The notes beneath the pieces are model-generated. The model did not search any database. It was given only the letters and a program-made list of their open reading frames with translations, and was not told the DNA's origin. The translations under genes and the position numbers were made by a program. Shown one piece after another: positions 47,338 through 57,219 of a stretch of 64,000 bases of DNA. This DNA comes from PVC group bacterium (GTDB taxonomy: Bacteria; Verrucomicrobiota; Kiritimatiellia; CAIKKV01; CAITUY01). How positions within the stretch are numbered: the stretch's first letter is position 1; each line of letters begins with the position of its first letter. The stretch lies in NCBI GenBank assembly GCA_945870225.1, contig CAMBRF010000011.1:27826-91825 (forward strand), in the 5' to 3' direction.

Positions 47338-48192
47338 ATGAAAAACGAACGCCAGATTACGAGGACCGCACTGGGTGCCGGCCGTTGGTTTCCCGGCCAG
47401 CGCGAGGAATTGGCGAAGATGGTGGGGAAGTTTATCGACGAGGCCAAACCCACCAAACAGCCGGGCCGGATAGTGGGCCTCATTGCCCCCCACGCCGGCT
47501 ATGTCTATTCCGGGCCCGTCGCGGGCTACGCCTATCGGGCCGCCCGGGATAATGCCGCCAAGGCGGGTAGCCCCGATGTTGCCGTGGTCCTCGGGTTCAG
47601 CCACCGGGAAAGCTTCCGCGGCGTCGCGCTGATGGACGGCTCCACCTTCACCACGCCTCTGGGTGCCGCAACCCTCGACACCGCCGCCGCCGATGAACTC
47701 ATTTCTACTGATCCCCGCATCGTCCTGGATTACCGTCCCCACATGGGCGAACATTCCGCCGAGAATCAAATTCCCTTCCTGCAGGTGGCCCTCCCCGCCA
47801 CCCCGCTTGTGATCGCCCTGATCGGTAGTCATGATCCGGATCTCATCGCGGCCCTGACCACCGCCCTGGACAAACTCGCCCAAAATAAAAAAGTTCTCGT
47901 CATCGCCAGTTCTGATATGCTCCACGATCCTGATTACGAACGGGTCCGGAAGACCGATCAGAACACGCTTCGCCATGTGGCGGCCCTTGACATCATGGGT
48001 GTGATGCGGGAATGGGACCATGACCAGCAGGTGTTTTGCGGCCTCGCCCCGGTGGTGGCGGCCATGACCTTCGCACGGCAGCAAGGCAGTCGGGAAGGAC
48101 TCGTGCTCCGCTATCGTAACAGCGGGGATGACCACCCTGAAAGCCGGGGACAATGGGTGGTCGGTTACGGCGCCGTGGCGTTCACGGTATAA
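47338..48192 (+). CDS. amrB: MEMO1/AmmeMemoRadiSam system protein B
   Basis: GRWFPGQREEL, LIAPHAGYVYSGPVAGYAY, EHSAENQIPFLQ, IASSDMLHD. Confidence 0.9.
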   Translation: MKNERQITRTALGAGRWFPGQREELAKMVGKFIDEAKPTKQPGRIVGLIAPHAGYVYSGPVAGYAYRAARDNAAKAGSPDVAVVLGFSHRESFRGVALMDGSTFTTPLGAATLDTAAADELISTDPRIVLDYRPHMGEHSAENQIPFLQVALPATPLVIALIGSHDPDLIAALTTALDKLAQNKKVLVIASSDMLHDPDYERVRKTDQNTLRHVAALDIMGVMREWDHDQQVFCGLAPVVAAMTFARQQGSREGLVLRYRNSGDDHPESRGQWVVGYGAVAFTV

Positions 48193-48198
48193 CGAATT

Positions 48199-49008
48199 AT
48201 GACCACAGCCTCCAACCATCTTCGCGTGACCGTGGTGCAGCTCGCGGCCGGGCAGGATCTTGAGTCCAACCTCACCCGCCTCAAACACGTTCTGTCAGGG
48301 ATCGGCGCCACCGACATCATTGCCCTGCCCGAGGTGTTTGCCATCCGGGGCAGCGACCAGGACTACCGGGCCAACGCCCAGGCGCTGAACGGCCCGCTGG
48401 TCACCCTGCTCGCGGCCACCGCCCGCCGCCACAATGCCTGGGTGCTGGCGGGCAGCCTCATCGAGGCCTCGGACGGGAAATGCTATAATACCAGCCTGCT
48501 GCTCAACCGCGGCGGCGACACAGTCGCCGCCTATCGCAAAATGCACCTGTTCGAGGCTGAATTGGACTCGGGCCGGACCATCCGTGAACGCGACATCTAC
48601 GAGGCGGGCAATACCCCCGTCATGGCGGACCTTGAAGGATGGCGCTGCGGCCTGACCATCTGCTACGACCTGCGTTTTCCAGAACTGTTCCGCCATTACT
48701 CGGCCCAGGGTGCCCATTTGTTCTTCGTTCCGTCAAATTTTACCCAACACACCGGCAAGGATCACTGGGAGGTTCTCCTCCGGGCGCGCGCCATTGAAAA
48801 CCAGTGTTTCGTGGTGGCCCCCAACCAGTGCGGCATCAACCCGCATTCCCGCGTGGAGAGCTATGGCAACAGCATGGTCGTGGGGCCCTGGGGCGAGATT
48901 CTTGCACGGCTGGAGGAAGGCGAGCAGGCTGCCACCGTGACGATTGACCTGCACGATATCCACCGCACCCGCCGCCGCATTCCCGCCCTGGAGCATAGAA
49001 AAATATGA
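48199..49008 (+). CDS. Carbon-nitrogen hydrolase (Nit family)
   Basis: ALPEVFAIRG, YRKMHLFE, CGLTICYDLRFPELFRHY catalytic Glu/Lys/Cys. Confidence 0.93.
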   Translation: MTTASNHLRVTVVQLAAGQDLESNLTRLKHVLSGIGATDIIALPEVFAIRGSDQDYRANAQALNGPLVTLLAATARRHNAWVLAGSLIEASDGKCYNTSLLLNRGGDTVAAYRKMHLFEAELDSGRTIRERDIYEAGNTPVMADLEGWRCGLTICYDLRFPELFRHYSAQGAHLFFVPSNFTQHTGKDHWEVLLRARAIENQCFVVAPNQCGINPHSRVESYGNSMVVGPWGEILARLEEGEQAATVTIDLHDIHRTRRRIPALEHRKI

Positions 49009-50216
49009 TGTCTGAGAAGCACACCCTGCTCATCGCCTGCGCGCGGGGAATCCCGCCTTACCTGAAGGCCGAGCTGACCGATCTCGGGTTCCCAATGAAG
49101 ACCGAAATGGAGTCCGGCATTGAAACCGAAGGCACTCTGGCCGACACCATGCGCCTGAATCTTTTCCTCCGCACCGGCAACCGTGTGCTGCTGGAACTGG
49201 CCCGGTTCAAAACCTTCCTGCCGGACATCCTCTATCAGCGGCTGAACGCCCTCCCCTGGGAGGAGGTTCTTCCCGCCAACGGCTATTTCACGGTCACCTC
49301 GTTCGTCCAAACCGCGGCCATCCGCGACGCCCGCTTTGCGAACGTGAAGTGCAAGGATGCGATCGTGGATCGCATCCGGAACCAATGCGGGCAGCGCCCG
49401 GATTCGGGCAATGAGCGGGCGGGCGCCGTCGTTTTCCTCTACTGGAACCAGGACGATGTGAAGGTCTATCTCGACACCTCCGGCGAATCGCTGTCACGCC
49501 GGGGCTATCGCAAGATTCCGATGAAGGCCCCGATGCAGGAGACCCTCGCCGCCGCCGTGGTGATGGCGACCGGCTGGAACGGCGAAGGCGCCTTTGTGAA
49601 TCCCATGTGCGGCAGCGGCACACTGGCGATCGAGGCCGCGCTGCTCGCGCAGGGCCGCCCGCCGGGATTATTGCGCAGTAATTACGGGTTCATGCACATC
49701 AAGAATTTCGATGCGGAGGCTTGGCAGACCTGCCGGATGGCGGCCCGCGCCCTCCCCAAACGGAAGATGGCCGGCCCCATCATCGCCAGCGACATCAGCG
49801 CCGATGCCGTGGCGGCCGCCCGTCAAAACGCCCGGACCGCCGGGGTGGAACAGTTGATCGAGTTCCATGTGTGCGACTTTTCCGAGACCCCCGTGCCGCC
49901 CGGCGGCGGCGTGGTCCTGCTTAATCCGGAATACGGCGAGCGCCTGGGATCGGAACCGGAATTGGAGCCCCTCTACCACAGCATCGGCGATTTCTTCAAG
50001 AAACGCTGCAAGGGTTACACCGGATATGTGTTCACCGGCAATCTGGAGCTCGGCAAGCGGATCGGACTTCGCCATTCACGCCGTATTCCTTTCTTCAACA
50101 GCCAGATCGAATGCCGCCTTCTGGGTTTCCAATTGTACGACGGCTCGAAGCGGCAATCGAAACAGGGCCTCACGCCGGAAGGGACCGAGGGTACAAAGCC
50201 CGACCTCGGATCCTGA
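49005..50216 (+). CDS. THUMP-domain RNA guanine-N2 methyltransferase (RlmL-like)
   Basis: ESGIETEG, FVNPMCGSGTLAIEAALLAQGRPPG, ASDISADAVAAARQNA, LLNPEYGERLG. Confidence 0.88.
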   Translation: MMSEKHTLLIACARGIPPYLKAELTDLGFPMKTEMESGIETEGTLADTMRLNLFLRTGNRVLLELARFKTFLPDILYQRLNALPWEEVLPANGYFTVTSFVQTAAIRDARFANVKCKDAIVDRIRNQCGQRPDSGNERAGAVVFLYWNQDDVKVYLDTSGESLSRRGYRKIPMKAPMQETLAAAVVMATGWNGEGAFVNPMCGSGTLAIEAALLAQGRPPGLLRSNYGFMHIKNFDAEAWQTCRMAARALPKRKMAGPIIASDISADAVAAARQNARTAGVEQLIEFHVCDFSETPVPPGGGVVLLNPEYGERLGSEPELEPLYHSIGDFFKKRCKGYTGYVFTGNLELGKRIGLRHSRRIPFFNSQIECRLLGFQLYDGSKRQSKQGLTPEGTEGTKPDLGS

Positions 50217-50226
50217 CACCTTCTCC

Positions 50227-51438
50227 ATGACCACCGTCACTCTTCTCATCACGGATGTCGCCTATGGCGGCCGGGGCGTGGCCCGTCTTGAAAACGGGAA
50301 AGTCTGTTTCGTGCCCGGCGTTCTGACCGGCGAAACGGTACGGGCCGGCGTGCTCCGTGAACGTGACGGGTTTGCCGAAGCGCGGCTGCTTGAGATCGTC
50401 ACCCCCTCCCCGGCCCGGATCGCCCCCGCCTGCCCGCTGGCGTATTCCTGCTCATCCTCCCTCTCCTGCCCGGGTTGCACCTATCAGCATGTCGATTACG
50501 CGGAAGAGGTCCGCATCAAGCAACATCAGCTTGTTTCCCTGCTCACCCGTCAGGCCGGCATCGACGCGGCAGTGCCACAACCACCCGTGCCAGCCCCCCT
50601 GCCTCTGGGTTATCGCAACAAACTGTCGTTACACGCGCAAAAGGACGGGAAGGAAACCCGCCTGGGCTATTTCGCGGAAGATAACCAGACGGTTCTGGAC
50701 GTACCGGCCTGTCCACTGGCGGACCCCGCCCTGAACCGATGCCTGACTGAACTGAGGAATGATGTCTCGGTCCGGCACGGGCTCCGGGACGGGATGACCC
50801 TCACCTTCCGGCACACCGAACGGGAGGCGGCGGTCTGGTGGCGGGGCGAGCCCCGCGCCAATGAAACCTGGCTTGTGGAAAACACTTTGCTGGGCCCGCT
50901 CTCCGTCCCGCGCGGCAGTTTTTTCCAGGTCAACCCGCCCGTCGCCGGACTGCTGCTGAGCCAGATCATGGAATCCCTCCAGGCGTGCGCGCCCCGCACC
51001 GTCGTCGATCTCTTTTGCGGCGTCGGACTGTTTTCGCTGGCCGCCGCCAAGGCGGGTGTTCCCGAAACGATCGGCATTGATGTGGACGGGCCCGGCATCG
51101 TGGCGGCGGAATTCAACGCGCGGAAACTGAACCTTTCAGGCATCCGCTGGGAAGCGGCCCCCGCTCAAAAAGCCCTGGCCAAACTCGGCCCCAAACTGGA
51201 GGCAGGCGATACCGCCCTGATCGTGGATCCGCCCCGTAACGGGCTGGGCCGGGCACTGGTCCAGGAAATCCTGAACCATCCGCCCCGCCATCTCTATTAC
51301 ATTTCCTGCGCGCCCGACACCATGGTTCGTGACCTGGCCTGGCTCAGGGAAGGGGGCTACCTCACGGAGCGGACGCAACTGTTCGACATGTTCCCCCGCA
51401 CCGCCCACTTCGAATCCTTAACCGTCCTGCACCGGTAA
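50227..51438 (+). CDS. RlmD/TrmA-family RNA uracil-5 methyltransferase
   Basis: TRAM-like N-terminus from ATG 50227; CPGCTYQHVDY, VVDLFCGVGLFSLAAAK, LIVDPPRNGLGRALV, YISCAPDTMVRDLAWL. Track ORF is over-extended upstream. Confidence 0.9.
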   Translation: MTTVTLLITDVAYGGRGVARLENGKVCFVPGVLTGETVRAGVLRERDGFAEARLLEIVTPSPARIAPACPLAYSCSSSLSCPGCTYQHVDYAEEVRIKQHQLVSLLTRQAGIDAAVPQPPVPAPLPLGYRNKLSLHAQKDGKETRLGYFAEDNQTVLDVPACPLADPALNRCLTELRNDVSVRHGLRDGMTLTFRHTEREAAVWWRGEPRANETWLVENTLLGPLSVPRGSFFQVNPPVAGLLLSQIMESLQACAPRTVVDLFCGVGLFSLAAAKAGVPETIGIDVDGPGIVAAEFNARKLNLSGIRWEAAPAQKALAKLGPKLEAGDTALIVDPPRNGLGRALVQEILNHPPRHLYYISCAPDTMVRDLAWLREGGYLTERTQLFDMFPRTAHFESLTVLHR

Positions 51439-51448
51439 CCGCCCGGCA

Positions 51449-52702
51449 TCATCCGGCCCAGACCCTCTCGGCCACGTCCCGCACCAACTTTACCCAACGT
51501 GTCAGGCGGGTCACATCGCCTTCGACGGTCTCAACATCCTTCAGGTGAATGTGCGGATACCCGCCTTTGCAGGCGGTCAGGCCCTCGCCGATGATGCGGC
51601 GGATCCGGTCTTCGTCATATCCGCAGCACACCATGTCCGTTGGATTGGGTCGCCACGAGATCGCATAGTCGGTCCCAATCTGTTCCGCGCACAATGGCAC
51701 ATCGGCTACCGGGGTCACGGCAATGCTGCGCAGGTTCTTGAATTGCCGCAACAGGCCAATCTTACGCCCCAGGTCTTCACAGCACCCGTAATGGATCAGC
51801 CCGAAATGCGCGTAAATGGGCAACTGGTACTGAAGCAGGAACTCATCATGGAAGGCCGGCGAGATCAGCGTATACTCCTGGGCGGCACAGAAGCCCCAGA
51901 TATCCCTGCGTTGACGCGGCCCGCTGTTCGGTCTGGGAGGGTCGAGTTCCCCGGCGTAGCACATCGCCTGGTTCTGACCGGAGGTCAGCGAGTAGTGCCC
52001 GGCTTCTTCAGCTTCCCGGTTATTCTGCAAAATGCCGTCGCGCATGAAAGCCAGCAGACGGTGAACTTCCTCCGGAGCCTCATACATGTCGATCATCAAT
52101 TGCTCCATCCCCCGCAATTTCGTGATACTGGTCGATATATCGGACTTGAAACCGATGTAGGACGGAGTGCGTTGGATGTCTATGGGCAGAACGTCGCCAA
52201 TGGCGGCGGATAGTTTCTCCAGATTCCGGGCAGTCCCGGCCTCATCCACCTCGTGATGGGTCATCCGCAACTTCGTCATGTCGGCCCAATCCTTGAGAGG
52301 CGGATCGAAAGCGGCAGCGCCGCCTTCGACACCGGAAGCATGCAACGTCTCGTCAACGCCCCAGAGGTTCCCCCCGCCGCCCTTGAGGCTGGCACCCATC
52401 GCGATCCACGGTTCCTGAATGCTATCGTCCCCCACTATCTCATGCTGGAATAGGCGCAGCCGGAGGCCTCGTTCATGCGCGCGGAGGAAGGGGTCCTGAC
52501 ACTCCATCCGGACATCCCCAAACACCTCACGGCACCAGACGTTCCACATACCATACGTGGCCAGAATGGGAACGCGGGTGGGTTTCAGACTAAAGTGATC
52601 CGTCCACAACTTCCGTTTCTCCGCCTGGATGGGAAGAGCCGCAATCGCCGCATAGCGCTCTGCCAAGGGTCTGAGGACCTCTGTATCATGCTGCATGGTC
52701 AT
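51449..52702 (-). CDS. Uroporphyrinogen decarboxylase (URO-D)-like family protein
   Basis: HEVDEAGTARNLEKLSAAI, FGLIHYGCCEDLGRKIGLLRQFKNLRSIAVTPVADV. Confidence 0.6.
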   Translation of the reverse strand: MTMQHDTEVLRPLAERYAAIAALPIQAEKRKLWTDHFSLKPTRVPILATYGMWNVWCREVFGDVRMECQDPFLRAHERGLRLRLFQHEIVGDDSIQEPWIAMGASLKGGGGNLWGVDETLHASGVEGGAAAFDPPLKDWADMTKLRMTHHEVDEAGTARNLEKLSAAIGDVLPIDIQRTPSYIGFKSDISTSITKLRGMEQLMIDMYEAPEEVHRLLAFMRDGILQNNREAEEAGHYSLTSGQNQAMCYAGELDPPRPNSGPRQRRDIWGFCAAQEYTLISPAFHDEFLLQYQLPIYAHFGLIHYGCCEDLGRKIGLLRQFKNLRSIAVTPVADVPLCAEQIGTDYAISWRPNPTDMVCCGYDEDRIRRIIGEGLTACKGGYPHIHLKDVETVEGDVTRLTRWVKLVRDVAERVWAG

Positions 52703-52928
52703 ATGATCTCCTTGCTTCACGGGCGTCCCTACGGGACGCCCATGCCCCTGTTTAGCCGTCCGTTTCCGCCAAGACAATGCAGGATGTCACGAACGGGGTC
52801 GCCCCGCCAACCTCTTTTCAATCCCTTTCTTCATCGGGCAGGGACTTGACCGGGGGCAAAACATCTTGCAGTATGTCCTCGTGGCCGGAAGACTTGTTCC
52901 GAGGCCCTGCAAGGAAAGGAAGCATACC

Positions 52929-53540
52929 GTGAGAACAAAGATATTCAGATGGATGATCGTAGCGGGAATGATCTTACTCACACCCCTTGCCGTTCTGGCT
53001 CAAGGCATCGGGCTGCAGGTGGCCGACACAGCCGGAACCGGTGAACCCGGGCGATTGGAACTCACACCGGGCGTCGTCTTCGGGGACGATGTCTCTTTCT
53101 ACGGCATCCGGGAGACCTACACTGTTTTCGAAGAACTGCGGGCCTTTCTTGATCTTGGCGCGATCAACGCCGACGACTCGGATCTTGATTTCGGGGCCCA
53201 GGCCGGTGCACTGGCCTGCATCCCCAGTGAAGACATGGCCTGCGACCTGGCCTTCCGTGCCGCCACCTACTTTGTCAACACCGACAGCAAGGATATGTTT
53301 GGCGGCACCCTGATGCTGGTCTCCAGCGGCGAAACGCTGCTGAACGATCTTTATCTGTACGGAGGACTCGGGATGGATTTGTGCAACCGGAAAGCATCCA
53401 CCGCCTCCAAAAGCCGCACGGAGATCAATCCGGCCTTGAGCGCGGGGGTCCTGTTTAATTTCACCGACTCGATTGCGGCCTATATCGAGGTCTCGCACGT
53501 CGACAGTGCTTTCATCGGGACGGGGATCCGGCTTCGGTAA
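52929..53540 (+). CDS. Secreted/outer-membrane beta-strand-rich hypothetical protein
   Basis: Signal peptide (MIVAGMILLTPLAVLAQG), amphipathic beta segments, ends ...IGTGIRLR; GTG start. Confidence 0.5.
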   Translation: MRTKIFRWMIVAGMILLTPLAVLAQGIGLQVADTAGTGEPGRLELTPGVVFGDDVSFYGIRETYTVFEELRAFLDLGAINADDSDLDFGAQAGALACIPSEDMACDLAFRAATYFVNTDSKDMFGGTLMLVSSGETLLNDLYLYGGLGMDLCNRKASTASKSRTEINPALSAGVLFNFTDSIAAYIEVSHVDSAFIGTGIRLR

Positions 53541-53604
53541 GTTTTTTATGACAGCGTCTTGACACCCACCCGGTCTCTCGGCATGATGTGGGCCCCTATT
53601 TTGA

Positions 53605-53681
53605 GGGCGTTTAGCTCAGTTGGTTAGAGCGCTTGCCTCACATGCAAGAGGTCACTGGTTCGAATCCAGTAACGCCCACCA
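53605..53681 (+). tRNA. tRNA-Val (CAC), CCA encoded
   Basis: gggcgtttagctcagttggttagagcgcttgcctcacatgcaagaggtcactggttcgaatccagtaacgcccacca; full cloverleaf with anticodon loop CTCACAT. Confidence 0.97.
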
Positions 53682-53749
53682 TCCGACACCCGCTGTTTCA
53701 CCCAGGCACGCATCACGCTAACTCGCCCACCCTTGATCCCTATCCATGC

Positions 53750-55720
53750 TCAATACTCGAACACCACGATCTGGTGACATTTCACCGTGGGCACGTTAAC
53801 ACTCACCCGGCCTTCTCGGCGGGTCATCATTAACTCACGTTTCGCCGGGGCCAGATAGGCGCGCCGTATGGTTTCCGGCACGAGCAGGGATACCGGCACA
53901 TCATGTAAGGGAACCATATCCTCAATGACCAGCGCCCTTCCCCGTTGCAGCGTCGGGGCATAAAGCAGATGGGCGACATAGCGTTTCCGGTCCGGTTGGT
54001 GAATTAGATTTGCCCGCCCGCAACTGGGCATGACGGTGGAAAACACGGGCCGCTTATGTACCAGGCGGAGGCCGGCCAGGAAGAGGTCACGGTGAATCCG
54101 AGCGCCATTCTCAATGTACAGGGCCCCCAATTTGTGGGAGAAAAAAACCACCCGGCCCTTTTTTACGACGCCCGGATGGGCCGCATCGCGCAACTGGTAT
54201 GGGGTATTCTCATGTGAACAATACCTTGCGTAGGTGCGGTCAAAGTATGGCTCGCGAATGGCAGCCAGCACACGCGCACCCTTCTTTACCCGCGTCCTCA
54301 CGGCCCCGGAGTAGTTGAGGAAAGGCGAAGAAATGAGTTCCCTGCCCATCTGGGATTTGACGACCGTGTAATCGTTTTCAAAGGCCGCCGGGCCGATATA
54401 GGTGGCACCGATATCAATCAGGAAACGCTGGCGTTTGGAATCGAGGGCGCCCTCGCCGAGCACAACCAGGGCGCCACCCCTGCGGACAAAAGCGGTCAGT
54501 TTGGCGGCGGTCCCGTCATGCAGACAGGGCGCGCCGGTCAGGACGATCGTTTCGATGCCGTGAAGGTCGGAGTCCGCGTTGACGATGTCAAAGTCGACCT
54601 GCGTTTCCAGGAGCATATTCACAACACCCTGGTCATCCCGATCGCTTCCGCTTAACCAAACGCCCAGACTTGCGGCACTTTGTCCGTCCAACCCATAAGG
54701 TTCAATGCGTTTCACGTAGGAGTAGGCCTCGCCAATATTCCGGTAGGTGGCCATATCCATCTCGCCGCAGGGATGAAGTTGATCCCCGAAAATGCACCGG
54801 GCACCCCACGCGACCATGGAGGCAGCCTCGTAGCGGATGGCATTCGGGTGTTTAAATCCCCCGAATTCGCCCCAAGCCAAATGGAATTTCCCGCTCATGG
54901 CCATGAAATCTTTGCCGTGCTGTGCGTATAACTTGGCGCGAGGAGGGAACTTGTTGTACCCCCCCCATGCGGTGGGAAGGTCCTCAAGCTCGAAATGGGT
55001 ATTCCAGGGGTGATAATCTGTTGCATAGGTACCCGCCGTGCCGTTGAAAAAGAGTGTGGCGTCAGGATGCCGGGAAAGAATGACTTCCTTGCAGTCATTC
55101 ATCAGGCGGCGCCACGTTTTGACCTTATAGGCGAGGGCATCGGCCTCCTTTTCCGGGTCGAGCCCCTCCTCCTTCATCCCGGCGCGGCAGTTTTCACACC
55201 AGCAGGTGTGAGCGGCACAAATGTCGTAGAAAAATCCATCTACACGGAAGCTGCGACAGATTTCATCCGTTTGTGAGACAATCAGGTCGCGATACCCGCC
55301 CGACGGACAGAGAAGGGTCCAGGAACACGACGGGCGCTTGTCTGTCGGCTTGGCCTTTGGATCAAAATTGAACGACTCCACGCTGCCATCACGACGGCGA
55401 ACAACCCAATCAGGATGTCGGGTTACATCATGGGCGGACCAGCCCAGAGTATAGTAGATGGGCGCGCGTACACGGACGGCATGAGCGGCATCGATCTGCT
55501 CTTTCAGCAGGTTTCTCTTGAGATGTGGGTGGGGCAATCCAATTTTCGTCGGATAGTAGGACCAACCGTGATGGCACTTGGCAAACACCGTGATTGAGTT
55601 GACGTTCCCGACTTTCAGCGCCTGCTGGAATTGCCTCCGGTCGAACCGTGAGCCGATTCCGGTAATGTGTTCAGAGTTGTGGAAATCGAGATGAACCTGA
55701 CGCGCGCACAATTTATTCAT
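53750..55720 (-). CDS. Putative TIM-barrel glycoside hydrolase with trimerisation-like domain (GHL6-like)
   Basis: VDGFFYDICAAHTCWCENCRAGMKEEG; GARCIFGDQLHPCGEMD; ETIVLTGAPCLHDGTAAKLTAFVRRGGALVVLGEGAL. Confidence 0.65.
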   Translation of the reverse strand: MNKLCARQVHLDFHNSEHITGIGSRFDRRQFQQALKVGNVNSITVFAKCHHGWSYYPTKIGLPHPHLKRNLLKEQIDAAHAVRVRAPIYYTLGWSAHDVTRHPDWVVRRRDGSVESFNFDPKAKPTDKRPSCSWTLLCPSGGYRDLIVSQTDEICRSFRVDGFFYDICAAHTCWCENCRAGMKEEGLDPEKEADALAYKVKTWRRLMNDCKEVILSRHPDATLFFNGTAGTYATDYHPWNTHFELEDLPTAWGGYNKFPPRAKLYAQHGKDFMAMSGKFHLAWGEFGGFKHPNAIRYEAASMVAWGARCIFGDQLHPCGEMDMATYRNIGEAYSYVKRIEPYGLDGQSAASLGVWLSGSDRDDQGVVNMLLETQVDFDIVNADSDLHGIETIVLTGAPCLHDGTAAKLTAFVRRGGALVVLGEGALDSKRQRFLIDIGATYIGPAAFENDYTVVKSQMGRELISSPFLNYSGAVRTRVKKGARVLAAIREPYFDRTYARYCSHENTPYQLRDAAHPGVVKKGRVVFFSHKLGALYIENGARIHRDLFLAGLRLVHKRPVFSTVMPSCGRANLIHQPDRKRYVAHLLYAPTLQRGRALVIEDMVPLHDVPVSLLVPETIRRAYLAPAKRELMMTRREGRVSVNVPTVKCHQIVVFEY

Positions 55721-55841
55721 TGGAATATGATCCCTGCCTGATTCGTCTTCAGATTAACCGTTTCGAAATATCACAAAGCGTCAGCGGCTAGAACCTTCTT
55801 TTTGCACCAACGGAACGGATTGCGCGCCCCTTCCCGGGCTC

Positions 55842-56600
55842 TTATAGCCGAATACCCATGTCGATGAATTCGGCTTCAATCCGGCAACGGGCCTTGAGCA
55901 GCCTCGCCACCGCCTTGACCCCGAACACTTCGGTGGCGTAATGCCCGGCAAAAATGGCGTTGATCCCGTATTCCTGCGCCAGATGATAGGCCATCAGCTT
56001 GGGCTCACCACTGATATACACATCGATCCCCTTCTGCCCCGCCTCCGCAATCTCGTCCGCCGCACCACCCGATACCACGGCAACCGTCCTCACAACCCGT
56101 TTTCCGAAATCCAAGGTGCTGACAGTATTGCCGAACAAACGGTGTGACCGGGTCTTGAAGTCCGCATAGGTCACCGCCTTCGATAGAACCCCGCAGAATC
56201 CAATGCAGGTGCCATGGTAGAGGCCAAACGGCTGCAACTTACTCAACCCTAGCCCCTTGCATATCTGCGCGTTGTTGCCCAGCCGCGGGTGGGCGTCCAA
56301 CGGGAGATGACAGGCATAAAGCGCCATATCGTGATCCATAAGGAACTTCAGCCGACGGTAGTTGAGGCCCGTAATACGCTTGAGGGAATCCCCCCAACTT
56401 AATCCATGATGGCAGATGACCAGATCGGCCTTCCGCTCTGCTGCCTCCTTAAAAAAGGCTAATGAGGCATCCACGCCGACACAAACCCTCCGCACCCGAC
56501 CCGAGTTTTCCACCTGCAACCCATTGTGGGACTCGTCCGAGTACGCGGCCACATTCAATGTCTTGTCTAAAAACGAGGTGATCTTGCCCAATGGGTTCAT
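55842..56600 (-). CDS. Nif3-like dinuclear metal centre protein
   Basis: SHNGLQVENSGRVRRVCVGVDAS, ICHHGLSWGD, ALYACHLPLDAHPRLGNNAQI, GHYATEVFGV. Confidence 0.93.
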   Translation of the reverse strand: MNPLGKITSFLDKTLNVAAYSDESHNGLQVENSGRVRRVCVGVDASLAFFKEAAERKADLVICHHGLSWGDSLKRITGLNYRRLKFLMDHDMALYACHLPLDAHPRLGNNAQICKGLGLSKLQPFGLYHGTCIGFCGVLSKAVTYADFKTRSHRLFGNTVSTLDFGKRVVRTVAVVSGGAADEIAEAGQKGIDVYISGEPKLMAYHLAQEYGINAIFAGHYATEVFGVKAVARLLKARCRIEAEFIDMGIRL

Positions 56601-56809
56601 GGAAGGCTCCTTATCCAGTTGGAACCGGATAGTACGCCTTTGCCCGCACGGTGACCAGCCTCAGAAAGCAGGCGGATTGCATGCCCGACTATGATAAATA
56701 TCGGCCCCTGATTCGCAGTAACGAGAGGTCGGTGCCAATAAAGGGCTCCGGAGGGGAAAATTCACCTTCAAAATCAAACAGATGACCCATAACTGATTAA
56801 TAATCGCCT

Positions 56810-56824
56810 TGGCATGGCGCCTGC
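56810..56824 (+). promoter_or_regulatory. Putative sigma54 (-24/-12) promoter of the pilin-like gene
   Basis: TGGCATGGCGCCTGC, GG/GC spacing 12 nt, 56 nt upstream of the ATG at 56880. Confidence 0.55.
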
Positions 56825-56879
56825 TATATAATCACAACGAATACGATTCATGTGAGAGATTGATTGAAAGACAACTGAA

Positions 56880-57215
56880 ATGAAAACAAGCAAATTGGGT
56901 TTTACACTGCTGGAAATTATGATCGTGGTGGCCATTATTGGCTTACTCGCAGCCCTCGCCATCCCGTCATTCATGAAGGCCCGGACCACATCCCAACAGA
57001 AAGCCTGCATCAACAATCTGCGCCAGATTGAATCGGGCAAGGAGCAGTGGGCGCTTGAGGCCAGGAAAAGGCAGGGAGACGCAACCGATGTAACGGCCAT
57101 TAACTCGTATCTGAAGTTGGCGCCGGCATGCCCTTCCAGCGGAACTTACGACTACACGGTCATCGGGACGGACGCCACCTGTACCATGACGTACCCTCTC
57201 CTGCACACGCTGTAA
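56880..57215 (+). CDS. Type IV pilin/pseudopilin-like protein
   Basis: MKTSKLGFTLLEIMIVVAIIGLLAALAIPSF prepilin cleavage motif G|FTLLE. Confidence 0.93.
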   Translation: MKTSKLGFTLLEIMIVVAIIGLLAALAIPSFMKARTTSQQKACINNLRQIESGKEQWALEARKRQGDATDVTAINSYLKLAPACPSSGTYDYTVIGTDATCTMTYPLLHTL

Positions 57216-57219
57216 GCGA

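Noticed and set aside
47338-48192. Complete AmmeMemoRadiSam system
   Set aside because: Only the Memo (AmrB) component is present; neighbours are a Nit hydrolase and RNA methyltransferases, with no AMMECR1 or radical SAM gene adjacent.
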